A DNA stretch of 64,000 nt, taken from positions 7,197,777 through 7,261,776 of the forward strand of contig NC_037275.1 of assembly GCF_000002425.4 (NCBI RefSeq), read 5' to 3'. The stretch is from Physcomitrium patens. Lineage: Eukaryota; Streptophyta; Bryopsida; Funariales; Funariaceae. The notes beneath the pieces were generated by a model. It was not told the DNA's origin, did not search any database, and saw only the letters and a list, made by a program, of their open reading frames with translations. The number at the start of each line of letters is the position of its first letter. Within the stretch, counting starts at the first letter, position 1. The translations under genes were made by a program, and so were the position numbers. This document shows, piece by piece, positions 1 through 11,711 of this stretch.

Positions 1-261
1 AGGCAAGTTTTTCTACGTGTGGGCCACATAGTTAGCTTGATCTTCAAGCTAACAACATGTGTGGCACATGGCCAACTTATTGACCACGTTTCTAATCCAA
101 AAAGTCAATTAAAGACACCTATGAAGTCAAAGCAACGTCTAGGAAGTTTCTAGGAAGCTTCTATATTAAATATTATAGAATTAACTTACTTTTATCTACT
201 TTTACTTACTTCTACCTATTTCTATATGTAATTATTAGCTTACATGATTATGGCCATGACA
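1..261 (-). repeat. 3' LTR of element A (partial)
   Basis: The segment matches the 5' LTR of the same element at 5529-6089 and, inverted, both LTRs of element B. It ends in ACA at 261, immediately followed by the complement of the polypurine tract. The missing part lies left of the window. Confidence 0.92.
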
Positions 262-302
262 TTACCCCCCCTTTTAGAGACGAGTTCCACGAGGAGCGGT
301 CA

Positions 303-725
303 TCATATGTTGAGGAAATCTATGATGCGACGAATTGTATTCGCCACATATTCTGATCTTTGTTCTCTTCGAAGATGATTGATAGGGCCTCTCAACCATC
401 GGTAGTGTCCCATACCAGGGCGGGAAGACCACCCAGTTATTTGATCATTATTGAGGTCTTCGTAACTTCCTTCGAATAGAATATTCGGAACACCATTAGG
501 AGTTGTTTCTACCTCTAGCAAAATCACCAAACATCGAGAGTCCCTTCCCAAATCGTGATACCAAACGCGTTGTATCTCACCATCTATTCGAGGAAGAACA
601 TGTCGTTCTTGAAGATCTTCATCTCGATTGCATTGTCTTGAAGGTTGTGACAATCGTAATGTCTCGTCCGACAGGTCAGCAAACGAAGGTTCTTGAGTTG
701 AATCCACTAGTTGTTGGCTCTCCAT
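303..725 (-). CDS. Accessory ORF of element A, 140 residues, between pol and the 3' LTR
   Basis: An uninterrupted ORF of unknown function starts at ATG 725 and ends at TGA 303, only 42 nt from the 3' LTR. It is homologous along its whole length to the ORF at 11712-12134 in element B, with about a dozen substitutions and no length change. A decayed copy lies at 55012-55434. The protein is hydrophilic and charged, with no signal peptide or membrane span, so it is not a typical envelope protein. Notable conserved stretches are RDEDLQERHVLPRIDGEIQR near residues 33-52 and GMGHYRWLRGPINHLRREQR near residues 103-122. It is open here while gag and pol of the same element carry several stops. I do not recognise the family. 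A spliced accessory protein expressed from the 3' end is possible but inferred. Confidence 0.72.
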   Translation of the reverse strand: MESQQLVDSTQEPSFADLSDETLRLSQPSRQCNRDEDLQERHVLPRIDGEIQRVWYHDLGRDSRCLVILLEVETTPNGVPNILFEGSYEDLNNDQITGWSSRPGMGHYRWLRGPINHLRREQRSEYVANTIRRIIDFLNI

Positions 726-819
726 CTAATTAGCGTCACAAATGCAAAGAAGTTACAAATAAGGATAAGAAATTGAATGTTATCTTGCCTCAATCTTGTC
801 TCTTTTATAAGAGAGATTT

Positions 820-3800
820 TTATCTTGGTTTTGATGGATGTCGTTGATGAAAAACTTTGACTTTAGCTGATGCATTTCCTAGATTCCTGGATGGCTCCCA
901 TGTGCGTTCACTAATATCATATCCGCGCCAATGAACAAGATATTCCAGCTTATTTCGGCGCCGCCTTGAGTCTAATATCTCTTCCACCTCAAATTCTTCA
1001 TTATTATCTACTTCTATAGGAGGCGGTGGCATTTGTCTTCTTCTTTGTATATCCACTATCTTATATGGTTCAAGAAGAGACACGTGGAATACAGGATGGA
1101 TCTTCATTGACTCCGGTAGATGTAACCGATATGCAACTGGGTTGATCTGTTCAGAAACAGAAAAGGGGCCAAGCCTACGATAGTCCAACTTGTCACAAGG
1201 TCGAGTAGTCTTGATATTGCGACAAAGTAGCCATACCTTATCACCCACGTTGAGTTGTGGTTGCTCCTTACGATATAGATCTACGTTTATCTTTTGTCGT
1301 TCTTGAGCTTCCTTCAATTACGTCTTCATTATTGCATGTAACTCTGACAACCGATTTGCCATATCTTCTGCTGCAGGATTATCAACTTTTGAAAAATCAA
1401 AAGTATCAAGTCGTGGATGATAGCCATAATTGGTAAAGAAAGGTGTTTGTTGCGTGGAAGAATGTACCGTATTATTATAAGCAAACTCTGCCAATGGCAG
1501 AAGGGTTGTCCAATCATCTTATTAGTAGTTGATAGTACACCTTAAATATTGCTCCAAGACTTGGTTTACGCGCTCTGTTTGTCCATCAGTTTGAGGATGG
1601 AAAGTCGAAGATAGCTTTATGTCCATTTTTAAAATCTTGAAAAGGGTCCTCCAAAATCTTGACACAAATTGAGTTCCCCTATCCGATATGATATCTTTAG
1701 ATAATCCATGATAGCGATAGATATTATCAATGAAAAGCTTAGCTGTTTCTTCACCTGTGATAGATTTTGTACATGGCATAAAATGTGCCATCTTGGTGAA
1801 ACGATCTACTATCACAAATATAGAATCATAAGATCTTGAGTTTGGAAGATCTGTGATGAAATCCATAGAAACAGAAGACCATGGTTGTTCTGGTATAGGT
1901 AATGGCTGAAGAAGTCCGTAAGGTCGATGACGAGGAATTTTTGATCTTGAACAAATATCACATGATTGTACAAAGTCTTTGACTGACTTCCACATTTGTG
2001 GCCACCAAAAATCTCTTGATATGAGTTCCAAAGTCTTATTATATCCAAAGTGCCCTGCTGCTGGAAAGTCATGACATGCTTGAAGAACACGTAAACGTGC
2101 TTCTCCTTCTGGAACATATAGGCGTCCTTCAAAATATAATAGATTATTCTTGAACTCGAACTTAGAAGGATCATGAGACTTGGAAGAATTATTCTCGATA
2201 TCATAAACAAGAGGGTCTGAGGACATACTGGACTGGATTTGCTTGAGAAAAGTTAAATCAACAGTCAATGTTGATTTCATTGGTCGGAGATGAAATTGCT
2301 CCGGTTTCAAGAGGACCGTTCTTTGTTGCTCAAAAGCTACATCTCTTTCTTTTGGTGCAAAATAAGAACGTCTAGATAGGGCATCAGACAAACCTTTTTG
2401 TTTTCCTGGCCGATAAGTGATAATGAACTCGAATCTTGACAAAGACATACTCCAACGAGCTTGACGACGATTCAACACGCATGCTGACATGAAATACTCG
2501 AGGTTCTTGTGATCTGTATACACAGTGACTGGACTAGAAGCGCCTTCTAGATAATGACGCCATTCTTGAAAGGAATCCACGATTGTAAGAAGTTCTTTAT
2601 CGTGGATCTCATAATTGATCTCGGCTGCTGAGAATTTTCTTGAATGAAAAGCTATCGGATGAAGTTTGTCATTTGTTCCCATTTGTGATAAAACTGCACC
2701 CAAGGCAAAATCTGATGCATCTGTTTCCATAAAAAATGCCTTGGAAAAGTCAACACGATATAAGACTGGCGTAGAGACAAACGATGTCTTCAAGGCTTCA
2801 AATGCTGCTTCCGCTTCTTGATTCCATTGGAATTTATCTTTACTAGTCAAGCGTGTAAGTGGAGCTACAACTCGTGAGAAATCTTTGATGAAGATCCGAT
2901 AGTAATTGGCAAATCCCAAGAAACATTGGACATCTCTTACTGTCCTTGGAATCTTTCAATCCATGATTGTTTGGACTTTCTTAGAATCCATCATGAGACC
3001 ATCATTTGAAATGATGTATCCTAAAAAGTCAACTTGAGTAGTGTGAAATACACACTTTTCTATCTTGGCGTACAATCCTGCATCTCTAAGTTTTTGTAAT
3101 ACTTGACGAACATGTATTTCATGTTCTTCGACGTTCTTAGAATAGATCAGGATATCGTCTAGATAGCAGACAACAAAATTGTCTAAGAATTCACGAAGTA
3201 CATCATTCATGAGATGTTGAAAAGGGCTGGTGCATTCGTGAGTCCAAAGGGCATGACATTATATTCGAAATGTCCATACCTAGTTCAAAGCGCAGTCTTC
3301 CATTCATCTCCTTCTTTGATCCATACTAGATTATATGCTCTTCTTAGATCTATTTTTGTATAGATCTTAGCTTGATTCAACTGGTCAAGGAGTCCTGATA
3401 TCAAAGGTAATGGATACCTGTTCTTGATTGTGATCTTGTTGAGTCCTCGATAATCAACACACATTCGTAAAGATCCATCTTTTTTCTTTACGAATAGAAT
3501 TGGAGCTCCTGCTGGAGATTTTGAATGGCGTATGAAATTCTTCGCTAAATTCTCGTCAATATATGTCTTGAGTTCAGCCATCTCATCTTGCGATAAACTG
3601 TAAATTGGTCCAAATAGTGGCTGAGTTCCTTCTTTGAGGTCGATTGAACAATCATATGGGCGATGCTCAGGAAGAATATCTGCATTTTTTTTCTCAAAAA
3701 CGTCTTGATACTCCTGATATTGACTTGGAATGCCACTTGAAGTCTTTACGTTTCCAGAAATAGGTGCAGCATAAATAGCAAAAGTTGATCTTTCTTTTGC

Positions 3801-4307
3801 TGCGTGTATAAATGCTTTTGCACCTATCAGTACGGGTTTTACTATACTAGACTTATAATTTTTTACTTGGTTGGTAGAACTATTAATAATGCTCTAGGAA
3901 AAGTCAAGTTTACGCGAATTCCAATCTATTCGAGGGTTATATTTTTCTAGTCAGGATAAACCTAAAATAACTGGATTGGACGGGGATTTAATTATGTTAA
4001 AAGCTATGTAGCTATCATGACCGTCTATTGTTACTTTTATAGGATGAGTTCTATGAGTGACATCTCCAGAAGACAAGGGACGACCATCTATGACTTCTAC
4101 ATGTACTGGTTTAGGTTTCTGTACAAAGGGTATTTTACGACTTTTAACAAATTGTTCATCTAAAAAACATGCTGAGGCTCCCGAATCTAATAAAGGAGAG
4201 GCTTTGTAATTCTTAGGTCCTAAATATAAGTCTATTATAAAACAAGGAGAGGGTTCTGTGGAGAGGATAGGACCTTCATTAGGAATTGTACAAGGTTCCA
4301 GCTGCAC
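820..4307 (-). pseudogene. Element A pol: protease, reverse transcriptase, RNase H, integrase, chromodomain (broken)
   Basis: Sense order is clear. A retroviral-type protease has LLDSGASACFLD near 4180-4210. Reverse transcriptase has [18 protein letters not shown] near 3430-3500 and the catalytic YLDD near 3155. RNase H contains METDASDFALG near 2720. Integrase has SMDFITDLP, DRGTQFVSRFWR and HPQTDGQTERVN. A C-terminal chromodomain near 840-1010 has EYLVHWRGYDISERTWEP. In-frame stops lie at about 3948 (Trp to stop after LGLS), 3892, 3285 (CGA to TGA), 2953 (TGG to TGA), 1519 (CAA to TAA) and 1318. A one-base deletion near 3225 shifts frame just before the YLDD region. The chromodomain identifies a chromovirus-type gypsy element. 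Pol lies in the -1 frame relative to gag, as in element B. Confidence 0.9.
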
Positions 4308-4309
4308 GG

Positions 4310-5317
4310 TCCCTATTGTAGCTGGACGAATCCGTTTTCTGACATGTTGTCTTCTTTGACCGTCGTACCCCTCATTTTATAGTTGCGTCGTTTCTTTGGA
4401 CAATGTTGAGCAGTGTGCTTAGGTTCTCCGCAATATAAACATAATCCTTCTTGACGACGACGAATCTTTTCTTGCTCAGTTAGGGGTTTAAAACGTACCG
4501 CGTCAATTTGCATGTCTTCTACTTCCGAATGTACGTTTGGCAAAGATGTCGATGTTGCCATTGAGTGATAACATTGAGGTTCCCGTGAATGATTCTCAGA
4601 TCGAAATTTGAAAAGTCGATTATCACATTTTACTGCAAAATCGATTGCTTGACTCAAAGTTTGAGAATCAGGTAAGTTGAACATCAATTTCTTTACTTCG
4701 TATTGCAATCCATAAAGAAATTGACTGATCAGTGCATCATCATCCTACTTGATGTCAATTGCAAGTTGTCGAAATTGTGAAGCATACACTGTTACTGAGC
4801 GATTTTCTTGTAGCAGAATTCGGATCTTATTTGTTGCAACACGAGTTGCATCGTGTTCACCATACATAGATCGAAACTCTGCCAAAAAAGCTTCCAAATT
4901 GTCCAATATTAGATTTCGTTGTTCAAGAAAAGACGAAAACCACGATAATGTAGAATCAGAAAGTAGAGTGCCAATAAACTTGACTTGTGATCCTGGAGTT
5001 GGATAGCTTTGCGGTTGAAGTTCAATTGCCAATTGTACTTGATTGATGAACCCTCGAAACTTTGATCTCGTACCATCAAATTTCTCAGGTAAGGCAATTC
5101 CTGGTTCTCTAGTGCTTATACGGTGTTGTACAATTGGAGAATGAACATGATTTGTTGTAGATGTTGAAGCAGCTCCGATCATCTCTATATCCCCACTTTC
5201 TGCTATTCTTGTTTTTTCCTGTGTTGGTGAATTGAGTTGATGCATCGCAAGCATTAATTCCCTCATTTTCTCTTACATTTGTGCCATTGCACTCTTCATT
5301 TCAACCAGCTCTGCCAT
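4310..5317 (-). pseudogene. Element A gag: capsid and CCHC zinc-knuckle protein (broken)
   Basis: Gag starts at ATG 5317 (MAEL) and ends at a TAG next to the start of the protease region. The capsid part has LPEKFDGTRSKFRGFINQVQ. The C-terminal nucleocapsid has one CCHC knuckle, CLYCGEPKHTAQHC, near 4410-4450. In-frame stops occur near 5277 (in the glutamine-rich N-terminus) and at 4742-4744 (Trp of IKWDDA to TAG). The protein would package retrotransposon RNA into virus-like particles in the cytoplasm. The broken frame makes this copy inactive. Confidence 0.88.
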
Positions 5318-5528
5318 AATGACACTAAGAAGAAAAATCTGTTTGATACTGCTCAAGACAAAAGAAAAGAAAGACTTGATAACAAAGAAGATACTAAGAA
5401 CAATATCAGTTTAGAAGTGGGTAATCCGCAAACTTCTAATACGCTTATGCCTTGTCAAGAGAAAGGGGTAATCCACTCTTACTCAAGAAAAACAAAGCTC
5501 TGATATTGTAAGTACACTCTTGTCAATC

Positions 5529-6089
5529 TGTCAAGGACAAGAACTCGATGAAAAAACAGCTCAGACAAGTAAGCCTTCACTCAAAGAAAAGTAACAAAAT
5601 ATGAATAATAAGTATGTATATTGAAAAGAGGAACTCGAATGGCTATTGCCAAAAGACAAGAAAACTAGAGACCGTTGAAACTAGACTAGAAGCAAGAAAG
5701 TAGTTGATAAGAGTGAAGAAGCCTTCACTCTTGTCTCTATATATACTATCTAACTAGGGGCTACGTGGCGACGTTCTATAGGACCTCCAATATGTGTTGA
5801 CTTTGTAGAACACATGCCTTGACTTACAAGGCAAGTTTTTCTACGTGTGGGCCACATAGTTAGCTTGATCTTCAAGCTAACAACATGTGTGGCACATGGC
5901 CAACTTGTTGACCATGTTTCTAATCCAAAAAGTCAATTAAAGACACCTATGAAGTCAAAGCAGTATCTAGGAAGTTTCTAGGAAGCTTTCATATTAAATA
6001 TTATAGAATTAACTTACTTTTATCTACTTTTACTTACTTCTACCTATTTCTATATGTAATTATTAGCTTACATGATTGTGGCCGTGACA
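5529..6089 (-). repeat. 5' LTR of element A
   Basis: This LTR of 561 bp reads TG...CA in sense. It carries a TATATATA box near 5740-5750 in the promoter position, as in element B. It pairs with the partial 3' LTR at 1-261. The sequence right of 6089 is gag of the older copy C, which shows the insertion point. The matching target duplication lies outside the window. Confidence 0.92.
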
Positions 6090-6343
6090 AGTATTGAATC
6101 TCGTCCTTCAAAAAAAGATGAAAACTATAATAATGTTGAATCTGAAAGAAGTGTATCAATGAATTTAACTTGTGATCTTGGAGTTGAATAGCTTTGGAAT
6201 TGAAGTTCAATAACAAGTTGTATTTCGTTGATAAATCCTCAAAACTTAGATTTTGTTCCATCAAACTTCTCAAGCAGGATAACTTTAAGTTCTCTAATAC
6301 TAGAAGGATGTTCTATCATAGGAAAAAAGACATGATTTAATAC
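6090..6343 (-). pseudogene. Element C gag fragment, part 1, left of element B
   Basis: The translated minus strand matches the capsid part of gag in A and B (KFDGTKSKF, then GFIN, then QSYSTP-like residues), with a stop and many substitutions. The sequence continues at 12736 after element B. Copy C is therefore older than both A and B, which are inserted in its gag. Confidence 0.8.
6339..6343. repeat. Target-site duplication of element B (AATAC), left copy
   Basis: AATAC directly precedes the TGT of the 5' LTR. The same five bases follow the ACA of the 3' LTR at 12736-12740. Five-base duplications are usual for Ty3/gypsy integrases. Confidence 0.93.
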
Positions 6344-6903
6344 TGTCACGGCCATAATCATGTAAGCTAATAATTACATATAGAAATAGGTAGAAGTAAG
6401 TAAAAGTAGATAAAAGTAAGTTAATTCTATAGTATTTAATATGAAAGCTTCTTAGAAACTTCCTAAACACTGCTTTGACTTCATAGGTATCTTTAATTGA
6501 CTTTTTGGATTAGAAACGTGGTCAACAAGTTGGCCATGTGCCACACATGTTGTTAGCTTGAAGATCAAGCTAACTATGTGGCCCACGCGTAGAAAAACTT
6601 GCCTTGTAAGTCAAGGCATGTGTCCTACAAAGTCAACACATATTAGAGGTGCTATAGAACGTTGCTACGTAGCCCCTAGTTAGATAGTATATATAGAGAC
6701 AAGAGTGAAGGCTTCTTCACTCTTGTCAACTCCTTTCTTGCTTCTAGTCTAGTTTCAAGGGTCTCTAGTTTTCTTGTCTTTTGGCAATAGCCATTCCAGT
6801 TTCTCTTTCAATATATATACTTGTTTATTTATATTTTGTTACCTCTCTTTGAGTGAAGGCTCACTTGTCTGAATTTTTTTTCATCGAGTTCTTGTCCTTG
6901 ACA
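6344..6903 (+). repeat. 5' LTR of element B
   Basis: A 560-bp terminal repeat, TGTCACGG at the start and CCTTGACA at the end. It is nearly identical to 12176-12735 apart from scattered substitutions. The same LTR family, more diverged, recurs at 1-261, 5529-6089, 13110-13624, 39664-40005, 52585-53146, 53493-54041, 54415-54970 and 60463-61019. Confidence 0.95.
6688..6695 (+). promoter_or_regulatory. TATA box of the element B LTR promoter
   Basis: TATATATA sits about 340 bp into the LTR, followed by the conserved GAGACAAGAGTGAAG stretch. It is kept in the other LTR copies of the family. It is the likely TATA element of the genomic RNA promoter; the transcription start itself cannot be read. 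Confidence 0.6.
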
Positions 6904-6926
6904 GATTGACAAGAGTACACCTACAA

Positions 6927-6936
6927 TATCAGAGCT
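6927..6936 (+). promoter_or_regulatory. Primer-binding site of element B
   Basis: ATATCAGAGC matches most of the usual plant binding site for the 3' end of initiator-methionine tRNA (consensus TGGTATCAGAGC), missing its first bases. It lies 23 nt inside the LTR, slightly further than in most elements. The same motif is present in element A and in relics C and D2. Confidence 0.6.
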
Positions 6937-7115
6937 TTGTCTAATCTTGATTAAGAATAGATTGTCCCTTTTTCTTGATAAGATATAAGCGTATTAGAAG
7001 TTGCAGATTACCCTCTTCTAAACTGATATTGTCCTTAGTATTTTCTTTGTCCCCAAGTCCTCTCTTCTATTTGTCTTGAGCGATATTAGACATCTTCTCT
7101 CTTCTAAGTGTTATC

Positions 7116-8123
7116 ATGGCAGAACTTCTTGAAATAAAGAGTGCAATGGCACAAATGCAAGAGCAATTGAGGGAATTAATGCTTGCAATGCATCAACTCA
7201 ATTTACCACCTCAAGGAGCAACAAGATTGGCAAGAAGTGAAGATATAGAAATGGTTGGAGCTGCTTCAACATCTGCATCTAACCATGTCCTTTCTCCTAT
7301 GGTGGAACGCCCTTCAAATGTTAGAGAACCAAGAATTGCCCTATCCGAGAAGTTTGATGGCACCAGATCCAAGTTTCAAGGATTTATCAATCAAGTGCAA
7401 CTTGTGATTGAACTTCAACCCCAAAGCTATCCAACTCCAGGATCACAAGTTAGATTCATTGGTATGCTTCTTTCAGATTCGGCACTATTGTGGTTTTCAT
7501 CTTTTCTTGAATGACGAGATCCAATATTGGATAATTTAGAGGCTTTTTTGGCGGAGTTTTGATCCATGTATGGAGAACATGATGTAATTCGTGTTGCAAC
7601 CAATAAGATCCGTATTTTACGACAAGGCAATCGATCAGTAACGTTATATGCTTTACAATTTCGATAACTTACAACTGATATCAAGTGGGATGATGCTGCA
7701 CTTATTAGCCAATTTCTCTACGGATTACAATATGAGGTAAAAAAATTAATGTTCAACTTACCTGATCCTCAAACATTGAGTCAAGCAATTGACTTTGCTG
7801 TGAAGTGCGACAATCGCCTTTTTGAATTCCGATCTGAGAACCATACAAGTGAACTTCAACGTTACCATAATTCAATGGCAACACCAACATCTCTTCAACA
7901 CATACATTCGGAAGTAGAGGATATGCAAATTGATGCAGTACGTTTCAAACCTCTTACTGAGCAAGAAAAGAATCATCGTCGTCAAGAAGGATTATATTTA
8001 TATTGTGGAGAACCAAAGCACATTGCTGAGCATTGTCCACAGAAACGACGCAATCACAAAATGAGGAGTATGGCTGTGAAAGAAGATAATATGTCAGAAA
8101 ACGTATTTGTTCAGCTACAATAA
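7116..8123 (+). pseudogene. Element B gag: capsid and zinc-knuckle protein (three in-frame stops)
   Basis: Gag starts at ATG 7116 (MAELLEIKSAM) and runs in one frame to TAA 8121-8123, 335 codons. Residues 1-60 are helix-prone and Gln/Met-rich. A capsid region follows with EKFDGTRSKFQGFINQVQ. A CCHC knuckle (LYCGEPKHIAEHC) is near 7995-8035. Internal stops are TGA 7512, TGA 7560 and TAA 7665. Element A reads Gln, Arg and Gln at the corresponding places. The protein would form the particle shell and bind genomic RNA. The pol frame is open from 8090, overlapping the gag end by 34 nt in the -1 frame. Confidence 0.9.
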
Positions 8124-8128
8124 GGATC

Positions 8129-11100
8129 GTGCGGCTGGAACCTTGTACAACTTCTAGTAAAGGTCCTATTCTCTCCTCAGAGCCCTCTCTTTGTTTTACA
8201 TTAAATATTATTTTAGGACCTAAACATTACAAAGTCTCTGCCTTATTAGATTCAGGAGCCTCAGCGTGTTTTTTAGATGAAGAATTTACTAAAAGACATA
8301 GCATATCTTTAGTAAAGAAAACTAAACTTGTTCATGTAGAAGTCATAGATGGTCGTCCATTATCTTCTGGAGATATTACTCACAAAACCCTTCCTATAGA
8401 AGTAATAATCAATGGTCATAATAGTTTTGTAGTATTTAATATCATTAGATCTCCCTCTAATCCAATCATTTTAGGTTTATCATGGTTAGAAAAATATAAC
8501 CCTCAAATAGACTGGATTTCCCGAACTCTCACTTTCTCTAAAAGTATAACTAACAGTGTAGTTAAGCAAGTAGAGAGTCATAAGTCCAGTTCAATTAAAC
8601 CCATATTTATAGGTGCAAAAGCTTTCTTGCATGCTGCTATGAAAGAATCACCATACATTATTTATGCTACACCCGTTTCTACTGGTGAAAAGACTTCAAG
8701 TGGCATTCCAAGCCAATATCAAGAATTTCAAGATGTATTCGAAAAAAAAAATGCGGATACACTCCCGGAACATCGTCCCTATGATTGTTCAATTGACCTT
8801 CGAGAAGGAGCACAACCACCATTCGGACCAATCTATAGTTTATCACAAAATGAGTTGGCTGAACTCAAGGAGTATATTGAAGAAAATCTAGCCAAGAATT
8901 TCATACGCCATTCTAAATCTCTGGTAGGAGCTCCAATTCTATTTGTGAAGAAAAAAGATGGATCATTGCGGATGTGTGTTGATTATCGAGGACTCAACAA
9001 GATTACCATCAAAAATAGGTATCCACTACCTTTAATATTCGGACTTCTTGATCAACTGAATCAAGCTAAGATCTATACAAAAATAGATCTTCGAAGAGCA
9101 TACAATCTAGTATGCATCAAAGAAGGAGATGAATGGAAGACTGCGTTTCGAACTAGGTATGGACATTTTGAATACAATGTCATGCCTTTTGGACTTACAA
9201 ATGCACCAGCAGCTTTTCAACATCTAATGAATGATGTTTTTCGAGAGTTTTTGGACGATTTTGTGGTATGTTATCTAGACGACATCTTGATCTATTCTAA
9301 GAATACAGAAGAACATGAACTTCATGTTCGTTGTGTATTACAAAAATTAAGAGATGCAGGACTCTATGCCAAGATAGAAAAGTGTGTATTGCACACTACT
9401 CAAGTCAATTTCTTAGGTTACATCATTTCAAATGATGGACAAATGATGGATCCTAAGAAAGTTCAAACTATTATAGACTGGAAGATCCCAAAAACGGTAA
9501 GAGATGTCCAATATTTTTTGGGATTTGCCAACTACTATCGGATCTTCATCAAAGACTTCTCTCGAATTGCAGCTCCACTTACACGTTCGACTTGTAAAGA
9601 CAAACTCCAATGGAATCAAGAAGCGGAAGTTGCTTTTGAATCTTTGAAGACAGCTTTTATTTCTGCACCAATCTTGTATCGTGTTGATTTTTCCAAAGCA
9701 TTCTTTATGGAAACAGATGCATCGGACTTTGCTCTGGGTGTGGTTTTATCACAAATGGGAACAGATGACAAACTTCATCCAGTAGCCTTTCATTCAAGAA
9801 AATTCTCAGCAGCAGAAATCAATTATGAGATCCACGACAAAGAACTTCTTGCAATTGTGGATTCTTTTCAAAAATGGCATCAATATCTAGAAGGCGCTTC
9901 TAGTCCAGTCACTGTGTATACGGATGACAAAAACCTCAAATATTTTATGTCAGCACACGTATTAAATCATTTCCAAGCTCGTTGGAGCATGTCTTTATCA
10001 AGATTCGAGTTCATCATCACTTATCGGCCAGGAAAACAACAAGGTTTGTCCGATGCCTTGTCTAGATGTTCTTATCTTGCACCAAAAGAAGGAGATGTAG
10101 CTTTTGAGCAACAAAGAACGATTCTCTTGAAGCTGGAAAAATTTCATCTTCGAGCAATAAAATCAACATTGACTGTTGATTTAACTTTCCTTAAGCAAGT
10201 CCAGTTAAGTATGTCTTCAGACCCTCTTCTTCATGATATCAAGAACAATTCTTCTAAATCTCATGATCCATCTAAATTTGAATTCAAGAACAACCTACTC
10301 TATTTCGAAGGACGCCTATATGTTCCAGAAGGAGAAGCTCGTGTACGTGTTCTTCAAGCTCGTCACGACTTCCCAGCAGCAGGATATTTTGGATATAATA
10401 AGACTTTGGAGCTGATATCTAGGGATTTTTGGTGGCCTCAAATGTAGAAGGTAGTTAAAGATTTTGTACAATCATGTGAAGTTTGCTCAAGATCGAAAAC
10501 TCCTCGTCATCGACCTTTTGGACTTTTTCAGCCATTACCTATTCCAGAACAACCATGGTCTTCTGTTTCTATGGACTTCATCACGGATCTTCCAATCTCA
10601 GGTTCTTATGACTCTATATTCGTGATAGTAGATCGTTTTACCAAGATGGTATGTTTTGTACCATGTACAAAATCTATCACAGGTGAAGAAACAGCTAAGC
10701 TCTTTCTTGACAATATCTATCGCTATCATGGATTTTTCAAGGATATTATATCAGATAGGGGAACTCAATTTGTATCAAGATTTTGACGGACTCTTTTCAA
10801 GATTCTTAAAGTGGATATAAAACTATCTTTGACATTCCATCCTCAAACTGATGGACAAACGGAGCGTGTTAATCAAGTTTTGGAGCAATATTTAAGATGT
10901 ACCATTAATTACCAACAAGATGATTGGACAACTCTTTTGTCATTCGCAGAGTTTGCTTACAATAACACGGTACTTTCTTCTACAAAACAAACACCTTTCT
11001 TTGCTAATTATGGTTATCATCCATAACTTGATACTTTTGACTTTTCAAAAGTTGATAATCCTGATGCGAAAGATTTGGCAATTCATTTATCAGAGCTACA

Positions 11101-11617
11101 TGCAACGATGAAGGCGCACTTAAAAGAGGCTCAAGAACAACAAAAGGCCAATGCGGATGTCTATCAAAAGAAACAACCATCATTTGTCTTGGGTGATAAG
11201 GTATGGCTACTTCGTTGCAATATCAAGACCACTCGTCCTTGTGAAAAGTTGGACTATCGAAGGCTTGGACCATTTTTTATTTCTGCACAAATCAATCCAG
11301 TTGCATATCGTTTACATCTACCAGAGTCAATGAAAATCCATCTAATATTCTACGTGTCTCTTCTTGAACCATACAAGACAGTGGACATACCAAGAAGACG
11401 ACAAGCTCCACCTCTTCCTATAGAAGTGGACAATAATGAAGAGTTTGAAGTAGAAGAAGTCTTAGATTCAAGGCGACGCCAAAATAAATTAGAATATCTT
11501 GTCCATTGGCACAGATATGGTATTAGTGAACGCACATGGGAGCCAATAAAGAATCTTGCAAATGCAGCAAAGGCGGTGGAGGCTTTTCATCGACGACATC
11601 CATCAAAATCAAGATGA
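8129..11617 (+). pseudogene. Element B pol: protease, RT, RNase H, integrase, chromodomain (three in-frame stops)
   Basis: One frame runs from 8090 (no ATG; GTG at 8129) to TGA 11617, interrupted by TAG 10445, TGA 10784 and TAA 11024. Counting from 8129, protease DSG is at residues 41-43, the RT motif YLDD at 382-385, and RNase H starts near 525 (METDASDFALG). Integrase has an HHCC-type N-terminus near 10330-10490. Its catalytic core shows MDFITDLP (10571), SDRGTQF (10748) and DGQTERVNQ (10850). The chromodomain near 11430-11560 (FEVEEVLDSRR, then EYLVHWHRYG, then ERTWEP) would direct integration to modified chromatin. The first two stops replace tryptophans and the third an arginine of element A. 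Confidence 0.93.
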
Positions 11618-11711
11618 AAACCTTCTTTATAAAAGAAACAACATCTAGGCAAGATAACATTCTACTTTCAATTCTTGTTTATAGCTTCGTTGTAGTAGTG
11701 GCGCTCGAGAG

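Larger units (their letters stand above)
1..6089 (-). mobile_element. Element A: chromodomain Ty3/gypsy LTR retrotransposon, left end cut by window
   Basis: This element reads right to left. Its 5' LTR is at 5529-6089 and its 3' LTR at 1-261, truncated by the window edge. Both begin TGTCA in the sense direction and end in ACA. Directly inside the 3' LTR is the polypurine tract (C-run on the plus strand at 264-271). A primer-binding site resembling the initiator-Met tRNA type (ATATCAGAGC in sense) lies at about 5497-5507, roughly 20 nt inside the 5' LTR. The order in sense direction is gag, protease, reverse transcriptase, RNase H, integrase with chromodomain, then an accessory ORF. It is inserted in the gag of older copy C, whose sequence resumes at 6090. 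The coding regions contain stops and one frameshift, so the copy is not autonomous. Confidence 0.93.

Noticed and set aside
303..725. Envelope gene of an endogenous retrovirus-like element
   Set aside because: Position fits, but there is no signal peptide, membrane segment or cysteine pattern of envelope proteins.
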